From NCBI RefSeq assembly GCF_029714405.1, contig NZ_CP121650.1, positions 8,251,001 to 8,315,000 of the forward strand: a DNA stretch of 64,000 nucleotides, in the 5' to 3' direction. Source of the DNA: Bradyrhizobium sp. CB82. Its GTDB lineage: Bacteria > Pseudomonadota > Alphaproteobacteria > Rhizobiales > Xanthobacteraceae. Under the pieces are notes generated by a model. It worked only from the letters and a program-made list of their open reading frames with translations. It searched no databases and had not been told where the DNA came from. Position numbers and translations under genes: made by a program. The number at the start of each line of letters is the position of its first letter. Within the stretch, counting starts at the first letter, position 1. Positions 54,365 to 62,627 of this stretch are shown piece by piece.

Positions 54365-56473
54365 CTAAGCCGGTGAGTCGGCTGTCGCAAGCATGTTGCG
54401 AAGTTGCTCCGAGGGAGCCTTGTCCTTCGCAGCTGTCAATGTGATCGATCCAACTGGCTGGATTGTGAAGTCCGGGGCAAGGTCCTGATAGGATAGAACA
54501 GCAAGATCGATCCCATTGCGGGTGAGGAAACCGCGGACAAAGCGTCGTACGTCCATCGAAGCAAGGATAACTGGTTGGGTCTGACCTGGAACTCTGTTCG
54601 AATTGATCTGACGCATCTTTGACAGCAGCGCTTCGCTTTGCCCCTCCGTCAAGACCAGGTAGGGTCCTTTGGCGGTATCGCGCACCGCGCTGCGCACGAT
54701 CTCCTCAGTTTGACGCTCGATGATAAAGACGGGCACGACACGGTGCGCGTTGGCATAGCGGTGGCAGATCTGCCGCTTCAAACCGGAGCGAACATATTCC
54801 GTGAGCAAGACGGTGTTTTGTTCTCGTCCACTCCATTCGGCCAATGCTTCCAAAACCAGCCGGGTATTTCGGATCGGAATTCCCTCGTCCAAAAGGCGCC
54901 GCAGGACATCGGCGACCTTAGGAATCTGGGTCGTACGCAAGACTTCCTTCACCAGATCGGAATACTCCGCTTCCATTCGGGCCAGCAATTGGCGCGTCTC
55001 CTGGATACCCACCAAGCACTGTGCATAGCGGGTCAACGCCGAATGGACGCGCAAGGCCAGAATTTCAACAGGACGGCGGTGCCCGATACCGGCCGCCTTG
55101 AGCGCCGGTGCATTGCTTTGTTCGATCCAGATTTTGTCCGTCTCCGGGTCATGCCGGAACGGGATGCCGCTGAGTTCAATGTTGGCCACATCATCGTTGA
55201 GCGCGAGCTGCGTTGGATCAATTAGATCCTGATCGACCGGCACGCCCTCGACATCCACCCTGAACTGTGACGCTGGCAAGCGCTCGTCGACCTCGACGGG
55301 GATGCGCGGTATAGTGATGCCCAGATCAGCTGAGACTAATCCCGAAACGCGCGCAATGTGCTGTTGCAATTCGTCTTTGTCGATCGCCTGTATCAGACTT
55401 GGTGCGAGGTACAACGCGATTGGAAGTGCCTCCGCAGGCACGGTTTGCTTGGGAGGCTGAGCGGTGGCCTGGCTGGAGACATCCGCGCTCTTCTTAGCGC
55501 TGTGGATCACACCGTCGGCAAAGCTCGCTGCCACAAAAACCGCGGCTAAAACGAAGAAGACGGGGAGCGGGAAACCCGGAATCGCCCCCATTACAACCAG
55601 GACGCAGGCAGCCAGTCGCAATGCGTGAGGATTGGCCGTGAGCTGGTTGACGATATCGGTTCCAAGATTGAGCTTGGCAACCCCATTGACGCGAGTGATG
55701 ATTGTTCCGGCTGTAATCGAGAGCAGGAGCGAGGGAATCTGCGAAATGAGCGCATCACCTATCGTCAGCAGGGTATACTGTTGGAGCGCCTCGGCGAAAG
55801 TCATGCCCTTGGAGAGCAGGCCAATGGTGACCCCACCCAGCATATTGATGCAGATAACCACCAACCCTGCGATGGCATCGCCCTTCACGAATTTCATGGC
55901 GCCGTCCATGGCCCCATAAAGCTGGCTTTCTTTCTCCAATGTCGCGCGCCGGCTGCGGGCCTCGTCCTGATCGATATGGCCATTGCGCAGCTCCGCATCG
56001 ATTCCCATTTGCTTGCCGGGCAGAGCGTCGAGCGTGAAGCGCGCCGCCACCTCCGCCACCCGTTCAGCGCCCTTGGCGACGACGATGAATTGCACCATGG
56101 TCACGACCAAGAATATGACGATGCCGACGACGATATTTCCCGATATGACGAAGTCACCGAACGTGTGAATGATGCTGCCAGCATCCCCCTCGGCCAAGAT
56201 TAGTCGCGTCGTCGAGATGGTGAGCGCCAGACGGAATACTGTCGAGATCAGAATGACGCTCGGCAAGGACGAGAACTCAAGCGGCGTGCTGATATAGAGC
56301 GCAACCATCAACAGCAGTATGGCGAAGCCCAGATTGAAGCCAATGAGCGTATCGATCGCTACTATCGGGATCGGCATGATCATCATGCTGATCGTTAGAA
56401 GCAGCATCAACGCGACCATCAAATCGGAGTTGGCCGACGCGCGCACAATGATGTCACGCAGGACGTTGGTCAT
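54365..56473 (-). CDS. rhcV: T3SS export gate protein SctV (RhcV)
   Basis: Start at ATG 56473 (MTNVLRDIIVRASANSDLMV), the usual family start; the longer frame runs through the TPR gene. The 702-residue protein has about eight membrane helices in residues 1-320 (MALMLLLTISMMIMPIPIVA-like, then LGFAILLLMVALYI). The FHIPEP-type loop is DALPGKQMGIDAELRNGHID, with YGAMDGAMKFVKGDAIAG. The C-terminal cytosolic nonameric-ring domain has LREDVPIRNTR-like (LLDEGIPIRNTRLVLEALAE) and PVILASMDVRRFVRGFLTRN. It is the major export gate component in the inner membrane. It overlaps the TPR gene by 20 bp. Confidence 0.95.
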   Translation of the reverse strand: MTNVLRDIIVRASANSDLMVALMLLLTISMMIMPIPIVAIDTLIGFNLGFAILLLMVALYISTPLEFSSLPSVILISTVFRLALTISTTRLILAEGDAGSIIHTFGDFVISGNIVVGIVIFLVVTMVQFIVVAKGAERVAEVAARFTLDALPGKQMGIDAELRNGHIDQDEARSRRATLEKESQLYGAMDGAMKFVKGDAIAGLVVICINMLGGVTIGLLSKGMTFAEALQQYTLLTIGDALISQIPSLLLSITAGTIITRVNGVAKLNLGTDIVNQLTANPHALRLAACVLVVMGAIPGFPLPVFFVLAAVFVAASFADGVIHSAKKSADVSSQATAQPPKQTVPAEALPIALYLAPSLIQAIDKDELQQHIARVSGLVSADLGITIPRIPVEVDERLPASQFRVDVEGVPVDQDLIDPTQLALNDDVANIELSGIPFRHDPETDKIWIEQSNAPALKAAGIGHRRPVEILALRVHSALTRYAQCLVGIQETRQLLARMEAEYSDLVKEVLRTTQIPKVADVLRRLLDEGIPIRNTRLVLEALAEWSGREQNTVLLTEYVRSGLKRQICHRYANAHRVVPVFIIERQTEEIVRSAVRDTAKGPYLVLTEGQSEALLSKMRQINSNRVPGQTQPVILASMDVRRFVRGFLTRNGIDLAVLSYQDLAPDFTIQPVGSITLTAAKDKAPSEQLRNMLATADSPA

Positions 56474-56897
56474 GGAGCCCTTCTGATCGTTGGTCGTTAA
56501 GAACCGTGCCGGCACGCAGCGAAACATAGTTTTGGAAAGCCGCGCGCGCCTCGTCCATGCGGCCGGCCCGCCGCAAGGCATGGCTACGTAAAAGCATCAA
56601 CGGGATGCGCGAGGACGGATCGTCATCGAGTGTGTCAAGTCTATCCAAGATCGGCAGCGCTTCGTCGCCGAGACCCTCCGAGATGAGAGCGTAGGCGAGA
56701 ATCCGTAGCAAATCGACGTCTTGAGAGTCGTTGCCGACGATGAGCCGCAACAGAGCTACGCATTGTGCGCCCTGCCCGCATGCAAGATGAAGATAGGAAA
56801 GGGCGCAGAGCAAATCGCGCGCCTGCCCGGAGCTCAGCGAGACGTTACCGGATTTCGAAACCTCTGTTGTCGGATGCGCTCCATCGGAGATGACCAT
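56454..56897 (-). CDS. TPR-like T3SS protein (SctY/SctG-type candidate)
   Basis: A 147-residue, mostly helical protein with two degenerate tetratricopeptide-type helix pairs (LLCALSYLHLACGQGAQCVA, LLRILAYALISEGLGDEALP, LRSHALRRAGRMDEARAAFQ). It sits between the 177-aa gene (2-bp gap) and rhcV (20-bp overlap). In Yersinia-type systems the TPR chaperone SctY and its partner SctX are encoded beside SctV; this gene pair has the same position and size order. Function as a chaperone or gate regulator is inference. Confidence 0.75.
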   Translation of the reverse strand: MVISDGAHPTTEVSKSGNVSLSSGQARDLLCALSYLHLACGQGAQCVALLRLIVGNDSQDVDLLRILAYALISEGLGDEALPILDRLDTLDDDPSSRIPLMLLRSHALRRAGRMDEARAAFQNYVSLRAGTVLNDQRSEGLHDQRPA

Positions 56898-56899
56898 GC

Positions 56900-57433
56900 T
56901 TAGGCTTCGATCAAGCTGTTCCTATTCTGCCGGAGCAGGATTAGCCACTGCAGTGTCTGCTGCAGGACGACGAGACCGTCGCGGGCCATCGTATCCGCAG
57001 GCGCGGCCAAGAGCTTAGAGGCGAGACGTTCCAGGAGAATACCGTACGGCTCTGCCCGCAGCATGTCCGGATTGCGCAGCCGTGGCGTGACGAAGGCGAA
57101 GAGATCATACGCAATATCGCGCCCATGAAGCGACGACAGACCTGCGCGTGAGTCGACCTCATTAATGCGGGTGCGGTTGAGACCGACGCGCCCGACTGCA
57201 TCAATGTCTTTGGCCTCCAATACGGCTTCGATCGCCGTATCCAGCGGCAAATATGACGCGTTCGGTTCCCGCCGAGCCGACGCGTGATCCTTCTCGCCGT
57301 TTGCAGGAGGACCGTCGATCTCAGCCTTGTTAAGTTGGCGAATGGTTGGCTCGATGCCTGGTGCATGATGGTGCTCGTCGAATCTCTGCGAGGCGGTGCC
57401 AGGCCTGACATCGTGGCGCGACAGCTTTGACAT
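56900..57433 (-). CDS. Conserved T3SS operon protein (possible SctX-like)
   Basis: A 177-residue protein without signal or membrane span. The first ~70 residues look disordered (many His, Asp, Ser). The second half is helical with leucine-rich LLERLASKLLAAPADTMARD and VVLQQTLQWLILLRQNRN at the C-terminus. Its place directly upstream of the TPR protein and rhcV matches SctX in the SctX-SctY-SctV arrangement of other systems, but sequence similarity is too weak to name it. Confidence 0.75.
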   Translation of the reverse strand: MSKLSRHDVRPGTASQRFDEHHHAPGIEPTIRQLNKAEIDGPPANGEKDHASARREPNASYLPLDTAIEAVLEAKDIDAVGRVGLNRTRINEVDSRAGLSSLHGRDIAYDLFAFVTPRLRNPDMLRAEPYGILLERLASKLLAAPADTMARDGLVVLQQTLQWLILLRQNRNSLIEA

Positions 57434-57470
57434 GACGCTCTCCTAGTTTCCTTCCGAAGCTTTCGAACGT

Positions 57471-58409
57471 CTAGTAGGCGAGGGCAGCAAAGCGGCCATT
57501 CCGACTTAGCAGCACGCGCCCCTCCTCAATTCGATCAACCAACCATCCGTCAGCCAACAGAGCACCGACGAAATATTTCTGTCCACCGATAAGCAAATAG
57601 GGCTGCTCTCCACGCCAAACAGCCTCGAGAGCGATTGCGGATGGCTGCTTATCCTCCTTGACCAGCACGCCGTTTACTAATGTTAGCGCGCCATTTGTCT
57701 GGCCATCGAACCGTTGTTGGAGCTCCTGCCACTTCGCAAGAGTTGCAGGTGTGACGGTTCCCTCAGCACTGACAAAGCCGGGCCCAGAACCGACCTTGAT
57801 ATCGAGCAGGCCCGCCTTAACAACTTCCTGTTTCAACAGCTCGGCTGCGTCTTGGGCATGCCGATCGTTAGGCCGATTCATCCGCGGCTTGGGTGCGAGC
57901 TCGGCGGCAGACGGCGCATTGGCGCTCGGGGCACCTGCGTTGACCTTGAAGAAAACGGTCGAAAAAGCGCCGATCGCGATAACGGCGAGCAACACGACGG
58001 CCAGCGCCGGGATCGAAGCGCGCGATGGGACGATCGAACTGTTTACGACCGCATTCGGCAACGACCAGCGAATAGACATCGCGCCCGCGTGAACGACGAC
58101 GGGAAGGGAATGAACAACGCGTTCGCCTGCGGCAATCTCCCCCTCGCCCGCAGCAGTGCTTATGGCTGCAAGGGCCTCTATCTCGATCGAGTTGCCAACG
58201 AGGGTGACACAAAGGTGATGCGGCTCAAGCTCTTGCTCGACGAAGATCATATCTGCGTCGAAACCACTACCGATAAGACTCGTTCCGACAGACGCTTTTC
58301 CGGTTAGCCCGACATAAAGTCCCGATAGTACCTCGAAATGGAGGGAGGCAGCCTCATTCACGGACAATCCCCATGAACCAAAAGGAGCAGGGGCAGGCGA
58401 TTGCCGCAC
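57471..58409 (-). CDS. T3SS inner-membrane ring protein SctD-like (Y4yQ family)
   Basis: A 312-residue protein with three parts: a cytoplasmic FHA-like domain (residues ~15-105, LHFEVLSGLYVGLTGKASVG, EPHHLCVTLVGNSIEIEAL), one membrane helix (IPALAVVLLAVIAIGAFSTV, ~130-152), and a periplasmic domain with BON-like modules (LLDIKVGSGPGFVSAEGTVT, GALTLVNGVLV). This is the SctD topology, and the location between nopC-like and rhcV genes matches y4yQ of Sinorhizobium fredii NGR234. It would form the outer of the two inner-membrane rings. A terminator-like hairpin lies between it and the nopC-like gene. Confidence 0.82.
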   Translation of the reverse strand: MRQSPAPAPFGSWGLSVNEAASLHFEVLSGLYVGLTGKASVGTSLIGSGFDADMIFVEQELEPHHLCVTLVGNSIEIEALAAISTAAGEGEIAAGERVVHSLPVVVHAGAMSIRWSLPNAVVNSSIVPSRASIPALAVVLLAVIAIGAFSTVFFKVNAGAPSANAPSAAELAPKPRMNRPNDRHAQDAAELLKQEVVKAGLLDIKVGSGPGFVSAEGTVTPATLAKWQELQQRFDGQTNGALTLVNGVLVKEDKQPSAIALEAVWRGEQPYLLIGGQKYFVGALLADGWLVDRIEEGRVLLSRNGRFAALAY

Positions 58410-58448
58410 GGCTCACTCTCAGCCGCACTAGTCACATCGCCGCCACGG

Positions 58449-58480
58449 AAAAAGCGGAGCAAGGAGTGCCCCGCTTTCCA
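58449..58480 (-). terminator. Terminator-like hairpin between nopC-like and sctD-like genes
   Basis: Four bases after the nopC-like stop, the minus strand reads AAAGCGG-gGCActccTTGCt-CCGCTTTTT: a seven-base outer stem with an inner GCA/TGC pair, followed by a run of five T. It has the form of a rho-independent terminator. As the same operon continues to rhcV, it probably acts as an attenuator that lets abundant needle/secreted proteins be made in excess over ring proteins. Confidence 0.65.
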
Positions 58481-58483
58481 GCA

Positions 58484-58798
58484 TTACCCGTTGACACGCT
58501 CGCTGGCCGCCTTCCTCTCGCTCGAGAGCTCAGTAGACAATGAGCGCAACCGTATGTCCTGAACCATGGCCTCCTGGTTAACCGCCTTCAATTCCGCGAT
58601 GAGCGCCTCGAAAGTGGCGGCGCCGCCAACCTTATCAATTACAGCTCCAGTGCCCGAAGCTGCCGTAGACCCTTTGCTAGCATTATTCGACTTATCGGCC
58701 GCGTCCTTTGACTTGTCGCCCGCCGACTTATTCTCAACCTTGCTTTGATCGAGCTCATGATCACCACCATGAGAGCCAGAACCAACTTTGTTGACCAT
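58484..58798 (-). CDS. nopC: NopC-like secreted protein (104 aa)
   Basis: A very hydrophilic 104-residue protein, rich in Lys, Ser, Asp and Gly in the first 55 residues (KSAGDKSKDAADKSNNASKG), then a helical C-terminal half (FEALIAELKAVNQEAMVQDI, LRSLSTELSSERK). No signal peptide or membrane span; this is the composition of secreted T3SS substrates. Size (~10.7 kDa), and position after a ~7-kDa gene and before the Y4yQ-type gene, match nopC of rhizobia. The name rests on size and synteny. It is 70 bp after the nopA-like gene. Confidence 0.6.
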   Translation of the reverse strand: MVNKVGSGSHGGDHELDQSKVENKSAGDKSKDAADKSNNASKGSTAASGTGAVIDKVGGAATFEALIAELKAVNQEAMVQDIRLRSLSTELSSERKAASERVNG

Positions 58799-58868
58799 AT
58801 CGTTTCACCTTCCGTTTGTATCTGCCGCCAACTATGGCGACACTCCCCTGACATCGAACTATTCGGCG

Positions 58869-59054
58869 TCAGGTGTCCTCTTCTGTTTCAGCCACGGCTT
58901 CGTGAAGATTCGCCATGTTTCGGTCCATCATCTGCAGCGCGACCGATCCAAGAACCGAACCAAAAGCTGATTCTAATTCTTGGCGCTGAGCTGCAGATTG
59001 CGAACTATCACTCTCCAAATTGGTGTGAACCACGCCTTCGATTGCGCCGGACAT
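58869..59054 (-). CDS. nopA: NopA-like T3SS pilus/needle subunit (61 aa)
   Basis: A 61-residue protein, mostly helical, acidic, with no signal peptide (SGAIEGVVHTNLESDSSQSA, FGSVLGSVALQMMDRNMANL). The size and predicted single helical hairpin fit the needle-subunit class, and first-gene position next to a tts box is as expected for nopA. It starts 67 bp downstream of the minus-strand tts box. The name rests on size, composition and synteny. Confidence 0.6.
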   Translation of the reverse strand: MSGAIEGVVHTNLESDSSQSAAQRQELESAFGSVLGSVALQMMDRNMANLHEAVAETEEDT

Positions 59055-59120
59055 CTGGTGCTTCTCACTTCAGTTCCGAAAAAGGTGGCATCGCCGACTA
59101 GCGATCCACAGTGCTCATGC

Positions 59121-59150
59121 TAGTGGGGGTAGCTGTCGAGAAGCTGACGA
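59121..59150 (-). promoter_or_regulatory. tts box (TtsI site) for the nopA-rhcV operon
   Basis: Minus-strand TCGTCAGCTTCTCGACAGCT followed by ACCCCCACTA. This matches the rhizobial tts box, bound by the response regulator TtsI (induced through NodD and flavonoids). It differs at one base of twenty from the plus-strand box at 59603-59622. It lies 67 bp upstream of the nopA-like start. Confidence 0.88.
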
Positions 59151-59602
59151 CTCCAAGAACGAATCCAGCGACAACTTCAGTGAAAATCGGCACTGAGATG
59201 AGAGTCCGGCTCCGCCGCCCCATGGCGTATCTGTCACCGCGCGAGTTTCAATGGCCGCGCGACCTAAGCTCTGCAACATCTCCCGCACCCTCCAGATAGT
59301 CCTGGCACCTGATCCACCATACGTCATCGCACTCGTGATCAGACGCTCGATGGTGTAGGGCGCAGACCCGCCACGAACTGTCGGAGATGCCGCCGAGGGA
59401 ATCGGTAGAGGCTATTGTTCCGCGACTCCTCGACAACAGTATTCGCGATGGATGACCGGAAGGCTCCTATACTTCCGACAGACCGCGCCGGGATAGCGTC
59501 ATGTCCGCGCTTGCGCTCGGCCAGAGATGATTGAGGACCATGCAGTCCCTCTCCGGGGAAATCAAGGAGGGCGCCGCTGGCTCAACGTGAACCTTCTGAA
59601 AC
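59151..59602 (+). other. Divergent promoter region between the two tts boxes
   Basis: About 450 bp between the two TtsI sites. Short frames on both strands show no recognisable product. It separates the structural operon from nopX and presumably holds no gene. Confidence 0.55.
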
Positions 59603-59636
59603 TCGTCAGCTTCTCGAAAGCTCGCTGCTCTATGAG
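59603..59636 (+). promoter_or_regulatory. tts box (TtsI site) upstream of nopX
   Basis: Plus-strand TCGTCAGCTTCTCGAAAGCT at 59603-59622, followed by CGCTGCTCTATGAG. The core is a perfect match to the rhizobial tts consensus; the C-rich tail is weaker than in the divergent box. It ends about 45-60 bp upstream of the nopX start. Confidence 0.88.
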
Positions 59637-59680
59637 AACGTTGATCTCAAGACGCCGATGCCGTCTCTATCGCCCTGGGA

Positions 59681-61561
59681 ATGAACTCCATGCAACTCAA
59701 CAACTTCTCGCAACCCGCCAGTTCGAATCACACTCAGTTTCTTGTTCCGGGAGCTTCGTCGCGGCAAAGCGATGCTTCGCTCTTCGAGGCAGCAGTGTCC
59801 CTTTATTCGCCGCAAGACAAATCCGAAGATCCCTCCACGTCAGCGGATCAGCGGCAGTCAAAATTGCAGATGGCGCAGGACTCGACGGACGAACTGCCGG
59901 AGCATCTGAAGGCGACAATTAAGGCATTGGACAAGGCGTTTGAGCAGGAAAAGGCATCCGATGAGGAAAAGGCATCCGCGCAGGACGAGTCCTCCAACTC
60001 GCCCGTCGAGGAAACAGCGCCGCCTCCTCCGCCACCTGCGGCCGAGCCGGTGGCAAGCTCGAGGATCACGTGGAACGGCGGCACGCTTACCGATGAGGAG
60101 CTGCAGATCGTGGCCGTGCTGAATCGGCACAAGGATCAATGCCCGCTCAGTTGGGATTCGCTGGCCGATAAGGCCAACGATCCTTCGACGCCACCGGATC
60201 TGAAGGAGGCGATCAACAAATTGCGACAGGACCCGGAGCTCTTCTATGCGATCGGCTCTCAAGGCGACGGCCGCTGCGGGGGCAAGATCAAGGAGAAGGA
60301 TCTAACCGAGTTCTCCGCCAGTCACTCACAGGTGGCTAATTTCCAGGAGCAGCAGGCGCACAGCTACGAGCAGAACTACATTCCATCCGATGGTACCGGA
60401 GATGGTCAACCGTCGGTCATGGCCTTGAATGATGCATTGCGCGAGCTTTACCGGTATTCCGACTACCTGCCCAAGTCTCTGAGTCTGGACGATTTCAAGC
60501 AGATCGTCGACGGCACGGCCAAGACGGGCAAGTGTCCCCCCCAGGTGATCGCGGCGGCACAATACTTCCTCGACCACGCGGACGCCTGGAAGGGGTTGTA
60601 CGGCGGCGCGATCGATAAAGTCCACAAAGAGGACTTTCTGCAAGTCGCTTCATCATCCATGAATCTCACGCAGAGCGAGCTCGACACGCTCGGAACGATC
60701 AACAAGAATCAGTCCGCGTTTTTCGGGGACGGTGACCTGACACGAGACAAGCTGGCGCGCATGGCCGACGACAAGAGTCTCGATCCAAGCGTACGCCAAG
60801 CAGCGTCACAGCTGCTCTCGGACCCGCTGTTGTTTGGTTTGCTGAACAATTCGATTACGGGCTATAAGACCCATCATAAGTTCTTCGACTTCGGCGGCGG
60901 GCATACGGTCGATTCCGGTAATATCAGCAACGACGACTTCACGCACTTCTACAGCAACATGTCAGGTGCGAATCGCACCGTTCAGCAGGTAAAGACCCAC
61001 GCCCCCACGACCGCCGCCGACCAGGACGCTGTCGCGGACATGATGACCGGGGTTGCCGACCAACCCGATATCAAGTCTGCGAAGAAGAATGGCGGAGCCC
61101 TCATGCATGTGGTCGATGACGTGCTCAAGGTAGGCACTAAGGTGCTTGACGTGGCGGCCACGGCAGTCGGCTTACTCGGCTTCATTCCGGTCCTGGGCGA
61201 AGTGGCCGATGCCATATCGATGGGGCTTGAGCTCGAGTCGCAAGCAGCGAACATTCTGCACACGGCCATTACCGGAGGCAATATGAAGAAGGCGCTGGCA
61301 GAAGCCGGCATCAATCTCGCGGCGCAGGCCCTTGGTTGTATCTCTGGGCCCGAGGTCAAATTGGCGATACGCGAGGGTCTCGCAAAGACGGTGCTGGAAG
61401 AGGCTGCGGCGAGGGGGATCGATATGACGATCTCGGAGGCGCAATCCTATGCGGACAACTATTTGAACGACCTCAAGGAAAAGCTTGAGACCGAGCCCAC
61501 GCGAGATGCAGATGTTCCGAGCAAGGACGCCACCACGGAGTCATCTCAGAATGTGGCATGA
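59681..61561 (+). CDS. nopX: NopX (HrpF-family type III translocator)
   Basis: A 626-residue protein without a classical signal peptide. The N-terminal ~120 residues are Ser/Gln/Glu/Ala-rich with a proline run (APPPPPPAAEP). Then comes the HrpF/NolX repeat region: RITWNGGTLTDEELQIVAVL, LREPELFYAIGSQGDGRCGG-type segments and the repeated LTQSELDTLGTINKNQSAFF and VRQAASQLLSDPLLFGLLNN. A hydrophobic C-terminal region (LDVAATAVGLLGFIPVLGEV, ISMGLELESQAANI) should insert in the host membrane. NopX is thought to form the translocation pore through which effectors enter the plant cell. It has its own tts box. Confidence 0.95.
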   Translation: MNSMQLNNFSQPASSNHTQFLVPGASSRQSDASLFEAAVSLYSPQDKSEDPSTSADQRQSKLQMAQDSTDELPEHLKATIKALDKAFEQEKASDEEKASAQDESSNSPVEETAPPPPPPAAEPVASSRITWNGGTLTDEELQIVAVLNRHKDQCPLSWDSLADKANDPSTPPDLKEAINKLRQDPELFYAIGSQGDGRCGGKIKEKDLTEFSASHSQVANFQEQQAHSYEQNYIPSDGTGDGQPSVMALNDALRELYRYSDYLPKSLSLDDFKQIVDGTAKTGKCPPQVIAAAQYFLDHADAWKGLYGGAIDKVHKEDFLQVASSSMNLTQSELDTLGTINKNQSAFFGDGDLTRDKLARMADDKSLDPSVRQAASQLLSDPLLFGLLNNSITGYKTHHKFFDFGGGHTVDSGNISNDDFTHFYSNMSGANRTVQQVKTHAPTTAADQDAVADMMTGVADQPDIKSAKKNGGALMHVVDDVLKVGTKVLDVAATAVGLLGFIPVLGEVADAISMGLELESQAANILHTAITGGNMKKALAEAGINLAAQALGCISGPEVKLAIREGLAKTVLEEAAARGIDMTISEAQSYADNYLNDLKEKLETEPTRDADVPSKDATTESSQNVA

Positions 61562-62627
61562 GGCGAGTTGTGCGGGCCGTCTCCGACTTGGAGTCTGTTC
61601 TTGAAATGACGCCGTCGCGCAAACTTTGCTGCCACATTCAGGCGCGCAACGGCGAGGACCTCGCGGATTAGGCGCCGCCTCTCCACCGCGAAGCCGTCCC
61701 TTAATAAGCGACGTAGAAGAGTGCGCGCCGTAACCGCGCACTCTTAAGCCAAGCGAGTGAATTCCTGACGCTGACGCAATCTGCATGCAGCTTCCGATCG
61801 CTTTGCCTTTGCGCTAGCCGAGACTGCGAGCAGGCGTTGTGGTGCTAGGCCGTTGCAGGTTGGCTGCGGATCGTTGCATGACGCCGCTTGCGCGATCGAG
61901 CGCATGGGTCGGCTAAATTGCGTTAGGCGATAGCAAAATCGCATGCGTGAAAAGATCGGTGCAGGCTAGATCCCTGATGCAGCCTATGGACGAAGATAGA
62001 TTGAGCGCGCGATGCGAGCTCAGTTGCAGATGGCAGCAATTGTGCCACCGAAAGTGGGACCACGCAAAGGCCGGGACGGGCTGCGGTTCGAGGTGCGCGG
62101 AAGCGGCGTCTGTGACGACCGAGAATAACAGCAAGATTGCAGGAATAGGCTGGGACTTGCATAATCTTTCCAGACAGACAACGCTTACCACACTCTGCGC
62201 CCGCCCTGGCCAGCGCCAGTTGGTGCTTGGACAGACATTACGCTTGTGCTTTCAGCGTCCCCCGTCTGCTCAACCTTTATCCGAACGCCGCCCCTATTCG
62301 CTCCGAACCGTTTCGGCCGCGACGGGTTCAGCGCCCTTCCAGAAGGCAGACGCGAGCGGCTCGTTCGCGATTTGCGCGAGGCCCTGCTTTCTCGACATCG
62401 CGGCCGCCCTCGTCATGACTGATGCAACCTGCCAGCACCTCCAAATGGTTCACTGACGCTAGATGAGAAGCTTCGTGGCCGAGCGAGGTCCTGATCCGAG
62501 ACCAAATTTGTCCGCCCGTGATGATCTGTCCAAGCGCTGCATAGACGCTCATGCGTTCTGAAAAAGCAGGTCAGGGATTCAGCCACCATAGCGATCACAT
62601 TGTTGCCTGCATCGGAGATGGACTTTT
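61562..62627 (+). other. Gap between nopX and the SKWP effector
   Basis: About 1.07 kb. Frames at 61913-62191 (minus) and 61947-62456 (plus) overlap each other and have no recognisable product. Apart from a hairpin at 61717-61745 no feature is supported, and no convincing tts box was found upstream of the effector. Confidence 0.55.
61717..61745 (+). terminator. Perfect hairpin downstream of nopX
   Basis: AAGAGTGCGCG-CCGTAAC-CGCGCACTCTT: an 11-bp perfect stem with a 7-base loop, 156 bp after the nopX stop. There is no long T run after it on either strand, so it may be a stabilising 3' hairpin or a weak terminator. Confidence 0.5.

Noticed and set aside
57440..57470. Minus-strand ACGTTCGAAAGCTTC resembling a tts box upstream of the 177-aa gene
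   Set aside because: Lacks the leading GTCAG half and the C-rich tail, and lies inside a tightly spaced operon with no need for another promoter.
61947..62456. 169-codon plus-strand frame between nopX and the effector
   Set aside because: Overlaps several minus-strand frames, Cys/Arg-rich composition typical of spurious frames in GC-rich DNA, no ribosome-binding site and no known motif.
62500..62600. AGGTCAGGGATTCAGCC upstream of the SKWP effector as a tts box
   Set aside because: Only the GTCAG core fits; the CGAAAGCT half is missing.
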